From assembly GCF_900215335.1 (NCBI RefSeq), contig NZ_OCMT01000004.1, positions 62,001-126,000 of the forward strand: 64,000 bases of DNA, given 5' to 3'. The notes beneath the pieces are model-generated. The model ran no database searches. It was not told where the DNA came from and saw nothing but the letters and a program-made list of their open reading frames with translations. Of this stretch, positions 15,717 through 22,707 are shown piece by piece. A program made the position numbers and the translations under genes. The stretch comes from Pedobacter xixiisoli (GTDB lineage Bacteria > Bacteroidota > Bacteroidia > Sphingobacteriales > Sphingobacteriaceae). The number at the start of each line of letters is the position of its first letter. Position 1 is the stretch's first letter.

Positions 15717-18488
15717 ATGAAGAAAATTCTATTATCGCTACTTATTATGCTAAGCTATCAGCTCTCTTTTGCACAGAAAGGCAGCGTTACTGGAAAGCTG
15801 TTAGACAGTGCCAACAACAAAACGACGCTCAACTTTGCTACTATCTCAGTATTTAAAGGGACTGATACCGTACTGCATACCTATAAACTTTCTGACGATA
15901 AAGGCGTATTTAAAATCAATAACTTAGAAATAGGCATTAAATACCGTTTGGTAGTCAACGCTTGGATGTATAATATTCACCGTCAGGAAGTAATTATTCA
16001 GGCTACTCAACCGAACGTAAATTTAGGAAGTATCTTCCTTTCAGAAAAAACAAATACGCTGAACGAAGTGGTGATACAATCAGAACGTCCGCCCATTATT
16101 GTAAGAAAAGACACCATCGAGTTTAATGCGGAATCTTTCAAAACTTTACCGAGTGCTGTAGTCGAAGATTTATTGAAGAAGTTACCAGGTGTATCTTTAG
16201 AAACTGATGGAAGTATTCTGGTAAATGGAAAAGCGGTTAGCAAGATTTTGGTAGACGGAAAGGAGTTTTTTGGTGGCGACCAACAGATTGCGACCAAAAA
16301 TTTGCCTGCTAATATTATCGATAAAGTTCAGGTAAGCGATGACCCTGAGGCCAAAAGGAGAGATCCAGATTTAGTAGCGGCAAATGTTCCTCAAATCATC
16401 AATCTAAAACTTAAGAAATCTATTAAAAGTGGTGCTTTTGGAAAACTTTATGGTGGCGGAGGACCAAGAGAACTGTTTGAAGTTGGTGGAATCATGAACT
16501 TCTTTAGAGACACGACCCAAGTAAGTATTTTAGGCTACAGCAACAATGCCAACAAGCCTGGTTTTAGCATTGGCGATGTCATGCGAATTGGTGGATTTTC
16601 TAGGTCGGGTGTTAATTCTACGATGGTTAACTCAGATGGTGGTTTTTCTTTGAACGGAATTTCTTTTGGTGGTGCCATGAATGGTGGTGTACAAACATCG
16701 TCTGGTGCAGGGGCAAATTTCAATACCATCACTAAAAAAGGCATTAAAATCAACGGAAAATATTTCTTGGGATACGCAAAAACCCTAATAGAGCAACTTA
16801 CCGATATTGAACAAACCCGTGGCGACAATCCGTTTTACATCAATACCAATTCGTTACAAAACAATAGAAACTACAGCCATAACTTTGGTGGACGCATTGA
16901 AGCAAAACTAGATAGCTTGACCAAGCTTACCATTGAGCCCAATGTTTCAATTGGATTGGCGAGAAATGCCGTAGATTTAAAAACAACGACCTTAAATAGC
17001 AACCGAGAATTGGCTAATAACGCTGATAACTTGTCTAGAACAAAGGGAAACAATGTCGATTACAACATCTCTACCAGCTTATGGAAAGATTTTAAGAAAG
17101 CTGGAAGGTCGTTAAACCTAACCCTGAATCTTTCGCAAAAAAATAACCTGAGCGACAATTTTATCTTAGACAATTTTAACGATCTAACTTCTAACACGGT
17201 ACGAGATCAATGGCGGGATAATGACATTAGTAATTTCAATGCCAATATCAACGCAAATTACAGCGAGCCAATTAGTAAATCGTTAAGCTTAAATATTGCC
17301 ACGAGCGCTAATTACATCGATAATGAGAATGCTTTAGCGACTTTTTTAAGAAATCCAAGCAATCAAGCTTACGACATTGCTATACCCGACTTTACAGAAA
17401 CTGTTATGCAAACTGGTTTCAAAACAAACAATAGAGCTAGCTTGCGTTGGAAGGTAACGAAGGATTTAAATATTCAGCCAGGCTTTGTTTTCAATACCAT
17501 CGACTTAGAAAATAAATTCACGAAGCAAGAAAACATTGAGCAGCATTTTAATTTCTTTGCTCCTCAGCTAATTATCAAGTACAAAAACCTAAACTTCAGT
17601 TACTCTCCTTCATTTAGAGAAGCCGATGTCAGATATCTACAAACAGTTCCCAACAACACCAACTCTACATTTATACAAAATGGAAATCCTAATTTACGCC
17701 CTTCTAGAACACATCAGGTTAATTTAAATGTATATAAATACGATACGAAAAGGACTCTAAACTATAACATTTACCTAGGCGGAAGTGTACAAAACGACGG
17801 TGTTATCATGGCAAGAGAAGTGGATGCTAATTTGAGACAGATTTCTACTCCAGTTAACCAAGATGGCATTTGGCAATTCCATAGCAATGGTAATATTTCG
17901 AAGGATTTTAAAAGTGCAAAAAGGCAGATTACCCTTAGCGCCGGATATTGGGGCAATTACAACAAGAGCTATGTAATTGTAGATAATGTAATGAGTGATA
18001 GCCGTTTAATTAATGGTGGGCCAAGATTGGGTGCTAGAATTAATTTGAACGATAAATTTGAATTTGGAGAAACTTACAGTTTTGGTTTCAACAAGAGTTT
18101 CTATGAAAACGATTTCTATACTAATTTAAACTATTACAATCATGGCAGCGATACTGAAATGATTATTCGCTTTCCTAAAAAAGTAGTTTGGGAAACGAAC
18201 TATCGCTTGCAACATAACACACAAACCGTTAACGGGCAAAACAATACCATCAGCTTCTGGAATGCAGCAGTTACATTTCTTTTCATGAAAAACGACAGGC
18301 TACAATTAAAATGCGGCGTTAACGATATCCTTAACACTACCAATAGACGCTACGTTTACCTTAGCGAGAACTCAGTAAGAGATTTAAGAATAAATAACAT
18401 AGGCAGACACGGGCTTTTTACCCTCACTTACAACATCCAAAATTTTGGCGGCAAAGTTGGCGGTAAAGACACCATGTTTAGGTTCTAA
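15717..18488 (+). CDS. Outer-membrane beta-barrel protein, TonB-receptor-like with carboxypeptidase-regulatory-like domain
   Basis: A 923-aa outer-membrane protein. After a signal peptide (about 1-20, ending FAQ) comes a CarboxypepD_reg-like domain (about 22-110), then a plug-like domain with IVRKDTIEFNAESFKTLPSAVVEDLLKKLPGVS and the DGKEFFGGD motif, then a long barrel of the OMP_b-brl_3 type common in Bacteroidota. No SusD partner is adjacent, so it is not a SusCD pair. The ligand is unknown. It has its own terminator. Confidence 0.85.
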   Translation: MKKILLSLLIMLSYQLSFAQKGSVTGKLLDSANNKTTLNFATISVFKGTDTVLHTYKLSDDKGVFKINNLEIGIKYRLVVNAWMYNIHRQEVIIQATQPNVNLGSIFLSEKTNTLNEVVIQSERPPIIVRKDTIEFNAESFKTLPSAVVEDLLKKLPGVSLETDGSILVNGKAVSKILVDGKEFFGGDQQIATKNLPANIIDKVQVSDDPEAKRRDPDLVAANVPQIINLKLKKSIKSGAFGKLYGGGGPRELFEVGGIMNFFRDTTQVSILGYSNNANKPGFSIGDVMRIGGFSRSGVNSTMVNSDGGFSLNGISFGGAMNGGVQTSSGAGANFNTITKKGIKINGKYFLGYAKTLIEQLTDIEQTRGDNPFYINTNSLQNNRNYSHNFGGRIEAKLDSLTKLTIEPNVSIGLARNAVDLKTTTLNSNRELANNADNLSRTKGNNVDYNISTSLWKDFKKAGRSLNLTLNLSQKNNLSDNFILDNFNDLTSNTVRDQWRDNDISNFNANINANYSEPISKSLSLNIATSANYIDNENALATFLRNPSNQAYDIAIPDFTETVMQTGFKTNNRASLRWKVTKDLNIQPGFVFNTIDLENKFTKQENIEQHFNFFAPQLIIKYKNLNFSYSPSFREADVRYLQTVPNNTNSTFIQNGNPNLRPSRTHQVNLNVYKYDTKRTLNYNIYLGGSVQNDGVIMAREVDANLRQISTPVNQDGIWQFHSNGNISKDFKSAKRQITLSAGYWGNYNKSYVIVDNVMSDSRLINGGPRLGARINLNDKFEFGETYSFGFNKSFYENDFYTNLNYYNHGSDTEMIIRFPKKVVWETNYRLQHNTQTVNGQNNTISFWNAAVTFLFMKNDRLQLKCGVNDILNTTNRRYVYLSENSVRDLRINNIGRHGLFTLTYNIQNFGGKVGGKDTMFRF

Positions 18489-18512
18489 AAATGGTTAATA
18501 GTTAATTAAGAT

Positions 18513-18540
18513 AAAAGACCGTGGATGCGGTCTTTTATTT
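18513..18540 (+). terminator. Terminator after the barrel gene
   Basis: AAAAGACCG pairs with CGGTCTTTT around a six-base loop, followed by ATTTTTT. Confidence 0.8.
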
Positions 18541-18580
18541 TTTGTAGTATCTTTAATATACATCAAAACCTATTGAAGAT

Positions 18581-19213
18581 ATGCCTGAAAAGTTTCAAAA
18601 CAAATACCGAATTCCATCGGCTAGAGCCACTTGGTGGGATTATGGCTCGAATGCACCTTATTTTGTAACTATCTGCACAAGCCGAAGCATACATTATTTT
18701 GGCAAGGTGATAGATGGAACAATGCGATTATCTGCTATCGGCTTAATTGCCCAACAATGCTGGAATGAAATTCCTTTACATTTTCCTTTTGTGATATTGG
18801 ATGAATTTGTGGTGATGCCTAATCATATTCATGGGATTATCATTATCAATAAACCTAATATCTATATGCAATCTGCCGGCAATGTAAAGACGCAAAATTT
18901 TGCGTCTCCTAACTCATCCAATGGGACGCAAGATTTTGCTTCTTCGGCATCCAATGAGACGCAAGATTTTGCGTCTCTACCTGCGGAAAATCATACAAAA
19001 AACAAATTCGGGCCACAATCAAAAAACCTGGCATCTATTATCCGCGGATTTAAAATTGGCGTGACCAAATCTGCTCGATTATCAAATCCTGATTTTGCTT
19101 GGCAACCCAGATATCATGACCGTATTATTCGTGACGAAAAGGCATACGAAAATATTGCGAACTATATCCGAAACAACCCAAAAAACTGGAAGAAAGACAA
19201 ATTTCATCAATAA
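18581..19213 (+). CDS. REP-associated tyrosine transposase (RAYT, Y1_Tnp family) with in-frame palindromes
   Basis: A 210-aa HUH single-strand endonuclease/transposase. The HUH motif is NHIHG (His82, His84), and the likely catalytic Tyr is in WQPRYHDRII (Tyr178). Proteins of this family act on REP-type hairpins rather than on flanking IS ends, and no IS ends are seen here. Between the HUH motif and the conserved NLASIIRGFKIG segment lies a roughly 30-aa spacer of three TQ(N/D)FAS units (about residues 104-132). These units are encoded by GACGCAA-ATTTTGCGTC palindromes spaced 36 and 33 bp, all in frame. No cognate REPs flank the gene. A terminator shared with the next gene follows. Confidence 0.88.
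   Translation: MPEKFQNKYRIPSARATWWDYGSNAPYFVTICTSRSIHYFGKVIDGTMRLSAIGLIAQQCWNEIPLHFPFVILDEFVVMPNHIHGIIIINKPNIYMQSAGNVKTQNFASPNSSNGTQDFASSASNETQDFASLPAENHTKNKFGPQSKNLASIIRGFKIGVTKSARLSNPDFAWQPRYHDRIIRDEKAYENIANYIRNNPKNWKKDKFHQ
18888..18977. repeat. Three in-frame palindromes inside the RAYT gene
   Basis: Copy 1 (18888-18907) is the perfect 20-bp palindrome AGACGCAAAATTTTGCGTCT. Copy 2 (18924-18943) is imperfect. Copy 3 (18956-18977) reads GAGACGCAAGA-TTTTGCGTCTC with a one-base mismatch. Each encodes TQ(N/D)FAS. Related GAGACGCAA palindromes are, from memory, dispersed in Bacteroidota and cyanobacterial genomes; I see no others in this window. Confidence 0.9.
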
Positions 19214-19215
19214 AA

Positions 19216-19242
19216 AAGCCCCGACTAAATCGGGGCTTATAT
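19216..19242. terminator. Bidirectional terminator between RAYT and DUF genes
   Basis: AAGCCCCGA pairs with TCGGGGCTT over a five-base loop, with A-run before and T-rich sequence after, between convergent genes. Confidence 0.85.
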
Positions 19243-19871
19243 TATATTTTTTCTCCTCTTTCGAGTTTTTCTTTTCTATGTTCTTGCGATAGGTAATGTA
19301 ACAAGGTATTCAATACCACGGCATTCCAATCGTCATGTAAACTTACATTGATATTCTTTTTTCTATCGTACATATCCTGAATATGCAAAACACCTTTATC
19401 CAGAAAATATTTGATTTGGCTCCAAGGTAAGATAGCTGTTTTTGTTTTGCCTAAAAACCAAGTTTTGTAAGATACTTCAAAACCTTTATAATCAAATTTT
19501 GCTGCGCCAACCTCTAATTTCTCTTGATTATTCAGTTTCTCAATGAAATCGTTTACTAAGTGTTTCTTCACATACTGCCACAAACCCGACATGATGTAGT
19601 AATAAGTATGGTCTTCCTCTAAAAGCTCTTCAACCTTACTGCTTTCAAACTGTACGCTAACAGATTTACCATCTTTACTTTTTACATCGATAGTATATTT
19701 CTTCTTGGTAGGTTTTTTTACAGGACCAATTAACGATACACCGTATTTCACAGCGGCAACATCGCCACAAGCTATACGGGTTTGATTTACTTCGATAGCT
19801 TCGGCAGTAATCTTTACTTTTTGCTTTGATGAAGGGATGACGATATCTACGTCGAAATTATGATGTTGCAT
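19242..19871 (-). CDS. Conserved hypothetical protein, possible PH-like fold
   Basis: A 209-aa soluble protein without signal peptide or membrane helix. It is Lys-rich with alternating beta-strand patterns in the first 75 residues and again around residues 120-185 (FEVSYKTWFLGKTKTAILPWSQIKYFLDKGVLHIQDM), suggesting two PH-like halves. I do not recognise the family and give no function. It is convergent with the RAYT gene and lies downstream of crcB on the same strand. Confidence 0.6.
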   Translation of the reverse strand: MQHHNFDVDIVIPSSKQKVKITAEAIEVNQTRIACGDVAAVKYGVSLIGPVKKPTKKKYTIDVKSKDGKSVSVQFESSKVEELLEEDHTYYYIMSGLWQYVKKHLVNDFIEKLNNQEKLEVGAAKFDYKGFEVSYKTWFLGKTKTAILPWSQIKYFLDKGVLHIQDMYDRKKNINVSLHDDWNAVVLNTLLHYLSQEHRKEKLERGEKI

Positions 19872-19937
19872 GGGTCCGAATATACAGATATTTTAGAAAT
19901 GAATATATATCAAAGAGCTATGATGTTTAAGATTATT

Positions 19938-20315
19938 TTACCAAGACTTACCGAAGCTTAAGCCAACGGCTACAGCTAAAAATCCAACCAATAAACTTGC
20001 GAGTGTGTAAATAATTAGCAGCGTATAATTTTGCTGTTGTAATAATTGAATATTTTCTGAGGCGAAAGTAGAGAAAGTGGTATATCCTCCACAAAATCCA
20101 GTAACAAAAAGCAGTCGTAGATTTTCATTTTCTGTTGGATTTTTTCCAAATATTCCTACACATATTCCGAGTATAAAACAGCCCAAAACATTAGCGATAA
20201 AAGTTCCCAATGGAAATCCATTTACAGCATATCTGGTTGCAAACACCGAAGTTAGAAATCGAAAAATGCTTCCTATTCCTCCTCCCAAACCTACTAGTAA
20301 AATTTGTTTTAGCAT
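19938..20315 (-). CDS. crcB: Fluoride ion channel CrcB/Fluc
   Basis: A 125-aa inner-membrane protein with four hydrophobic helices and the Fluc signatures GGGIGSIFRF, GTFIANVLGCFILG (with the Asn) and GFCGGYTTFSTF (with the Phe pair lining the pore). Fluc dimers export fluoride. Only one copy is visible. I found no fluoride riboswitch upstream; instead a long inverted repeat occupies the gap to hutU. Confidence 0.95.
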   Translation of the reverse strand: MLKQILLVGLGGGIGSIFRFLTSVFATRYAVNGFPLGTFIANVLGCFILGICVGIFGKNPTENENLRLLFVTGFCGGYTTFSTFASENIQLLQQQNYTLLIIYTLASLLVGFLAVAVGLSFGKSW

Positions 20316-20327
20316 TCGTTTGAATTA

Positions 20328-20389
20328 GCCACAGATGCACAGATAAATCTAAATATTTAATAAAGATAAAACATCTGTGCATCTGTGGC
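20328..20389. repeat. Inverted repeat, GCCACAGATGCACAGAT family
   Basis: A 17-bp left arm GCCACAGATGCACAGAT is answered by the perfect complement ATCTGTGCATCTGTGGC across 28 bases. It fills the gap between the hutU stop and the crcB start, so it forms the 3' end of the hutU transcript or the crcB leader. Confidence 0.85.
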
Positions 20390-20395
20390 GAAAAA

Positions 20396-22036
20396 TTAAA
20401 GCCCTAATCTATGTTTTCTTAACGTATCTTTAGCAATATCGTAACCCGCATCGGCATGACGAATTACGCCCATTGCAGGGTCGTTGTGCAACACTCTTTT
20501 CAATCTTCTAGCGGCATCTTCCGTACCATCAGCAACAATCACCATACCTGCGTGGATAGAGTAACCAATACCTACCCCACCACCGTGATGTAAAGATACC
20601 CAACTTGCGCCACCCGCAGTATTAATCAACGCATTTAAGATTGGCCAATCTGCTACCGCATCCGAACCGTCTAGCATTGCTTCAGTTTCTCTATTTGGAG
20701 AAGCTACAGAACCTGTATCTAAATGGTCGCGACCAATGACAATAGGTGCTTTTACCTTACCTTCAGCTACCAATTTATTAAATGCCAAACCAGCTTTTTC
20801 TCGTTCACCTTGTCCCAGCCAACAAATACGAGCTGGCAATCCTTGAAAAGCAATACGTTCTTGTGCCATGGTAATCCAGCGTTTTAAACTTTCATTCTCA
20901 GGAAACAGCTCTAAAATCACTTTATCAGTTTCGTAAATATCCTGTGGGTCGCCACTTAAAGCTGCCCAACGGAAAGGTCCTTTTCCCTCACAAAACAACG
21001 GACGGATATAAGCTGGCACAAAACCTGGAAAATCGAAGGCATTTTTAACACCAACTTCCAAAGCTCTGCCGCGTAGATTATTGCCATAATCAAAGGTGAT
21101 AGCCCCTCTTCTCTGCAGTTCCAGCATCTGTTCAACGTGTTTCGCCATCGTAGCATAACTTCGCTTAACATATTCTTCAGGATTTTTCTCACGTAATTCC
21201 GCAGCCTCAGCAACGGTCAATCCCTCTGGAAAATAGCCAATCAATGGGTCATGTGCCGATGTTTGATCCGTTAAAGTATCTGGAACTATGTTTCTGTCAA
21301 TCAATCTTTGCAACAGCTCTACCGCGTTACAAACCACTCCGATAGAAATGGCTTTCTGCTCCTCCTTATATTGTAATGCTTTGTCAATCGCTTCATCAAT
21401 ATTATAAGCAATTTCATCAATGTATCTCGTTTCTAAACGTTTTTGAATGCGCCATTCTTCCACATCCGCAGCTAAGCAAACGCCTTGGTTCATGGTAATG
21501 GCCAACGGTTGTGCACCGCCCATACCGCCTAAACCCGCAGTTACATTTAGCGTTCCTTTTAAGTTACTATCAAAATGCTTCTTAGCCAAAGCAGCATAGG
21601 TTTCATAAGTTCCTTGCACAATGCCCTGCGAACCGATGTAAATCCACGAACCGGCGGTCATTTGTCCGTACATTATCAAACCTTTATCTTCCAGCTCATC
21701 AAAATGTTGCTGTGTAGCCCATTTGGGCACTAGCTGTGAATTCGAAATTAGCACTCTAGGTGCATCCTTATGTGTTGGCAAAACTCCTACAGGTTTCCCA
21801 GATTGGATTAATAAAGTTTCATCGTCTTCCAAGTTTTTTAATGCTTTGATGATGAGTTCTAGTGCTTCTTTGTTTCTCGCAGCTTTACCTCTTCCTCCAT
21901 ACACAATCAAATCTTCAGGTCTTTCGGCAACAGCTGGGTCTAAATTATTTAACAACATTCTTAACGCCGCTTCTTGCACCCATCCTTTACAATTTAAGGT
22001 TGCTCCAAGTGGTGTTTGACTTTCTTTCAGGTTCAT
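20396..22036 (-). CDS. hutU: Urocanate hydratase (urocanase)
   Basis: A 546-aa NAD+-dependent urocanase that hydrates urocanate to imidazolonepropionate, the second step of histidine degradation. The signature FQGLPARICWLGQGER is present near residue 405, together with GGMGGAQP and the NAD-binding SLHHGGGVGIGYS region near the C-terminus. Length matches the family. hutH lies about 6.4 kb away on the same strand, and hutI/hutG are not in the window. Confidence 0.96.
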   Translation of the reverse strand: MNLKESQTPLGATLNCKGWVQEAALRMLLNNLDPAVAERPEDLIVYGGRGKAARNKEALELIIKALKNLEDDETLLIQSGKPVGVLPTHKDAPRVLISNSQLVPKWATQQHFDELEDKGLIMYGQMTAGSWIYIGSQGIVQGTYETYAALAKKHFDSNLKGTLNVTAGLGGMGGAQPLAITMNQGVCLAADVEEWRIQKRLETRYIDEIAYNIDEAIDKALQYKEEQKAISIGVVCNAVELLQRLIDRNIVPDTLTDQTSAHDPLIGYFPEGLTVAEAAELREKNPEEYVKRSYATMAKHVEQMLELQRRGAITFDYGNNLRGRALEVGVKNAFDFPGFVPAYIRPLFCEGKGPFRWAALSGDPQDIYETDKVILELFPENESLKRWITMAQERIAFQGLPARICWLGQGEREKAGLAFNKLVAEGKVKAPIVIGRDHLDTGSVASPNRETEAMLDGSDAVADWPILNALINTAGGASWVSLHHGGGVGIGYSIHAGMVIVADGTEDAARRLKRVLHNDPAMGVIRHADAGYDIAKDTLRKHRLGL

Positions 22037-22071
22037 ATATTTGGTGGTTATTTTATTATTAAAAGTATTTT

Positions 22072-22132
22072 AACCACCTAAGACACCTTAGAAAACCTAA
22101 GACCTAAATGAGCTAAGATGTCTGAGGTGGTT
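22072..22132. repeat. Inverted repeat, CACCTTAGACACCTTAG family, second copy
   Basis: AACCACCTAAGACACCTTAG and CTAAGATGTCTGAGGTGGTT form the arms. This copy lies between two divergent gene starts (hutU and the His-rich gene), unlike most repeats here, which sit at gene ends. Confidence 0.65.
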
Positions 22133-22254
22133 CATTTAATCAACGCGTTGTTTATCACAGAAATCTAAAATTGTAATACTAAAATCGTAAATACCTTCAT
22201 TGTTACAATTTCAAATTTAACGAATTATTATTATTTGATTAATTTCGCATTAGA

Positions 22255-22590
22255 ATGCAAGCAAAGAAGCGTCATTTCTTGAAACAAATTTCTGCGGTAC
22301 TAATTCTGGCGATATTTTCGTTAGCCATTACGCCTTGGGGAGCCTTGCATCATCATGAGAGCGAAACCGTTGTTCACGAGAAACATTGTACACATACCGT
22401 ACACGTAAAAACATCTACCGAAACTTGCTTGATTTGTAAAGCACATTTCGAAAAGAATTTCACTACCGATTTCCATAATTACCTAGTTTATTTAAAAGGT
22501 AATCCTGTTAAGGCAATATTTCCATTAGTTGGTAATTCATTTACTGATATTATTGCCAGCTGCCTACGTGGCCCTCCAGCTCATCCATAA
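22255..22590 (+). CDS. Small His/Cys-rich secreted protein, DUF2946-like
   Basis: A 111-aa protein with an N-terminal membrane anchor or uncleaved signal (about 12-30), then a His/Cys-rich stretch beginning HHHES and including HEKHCTHTVHV and CLICKAHF, and a CLRGPPAHP end. Small proteins of this general shape occur next to TonB receptors for metals; DUF2946 proteins share the RxPP-type ending. It probably binds a metal ion in the periplasm. It lies 117 bp before the TonB receptor on the same strand, consistent with an operon. Family assignment is tentative. Confidence 0.55.
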   Translation: MQAKKRHFLKQISAVLILAIFSLAITPWGALHHHESETVVHEKHCTHTVHVKTSTETCLICKAHFEKNFTTDFHNYLVYLKGNPVKAIFPLVGNSFTDIIASCLRGPPAHP

Positions 22591-22707
22591 ATCTACCTAT
22601 TCTTTGTGTATGCTGTCTTTTTTCTGGCCAACAGGCGATGAAAGAGCGGTCCATTAATTATCCATCGTTTTACGTGAGTGGAAATACCGCTTAATTATAT
22701 TTCTTTT

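Noticed and set aside
18581..19213. IS200/IS605 insertion sequence with ends
   Set aside because: The transposase is of RAYT type, no accessory tnpB-like gene or end hairpins flank it, and the only palindromes are inside the gene.
20316..20395. Fluoride riboswitch upstream of crcB
   Set aside because: The gap is filled by a perfect inverted repeat and I see no riboswitch-like structure.
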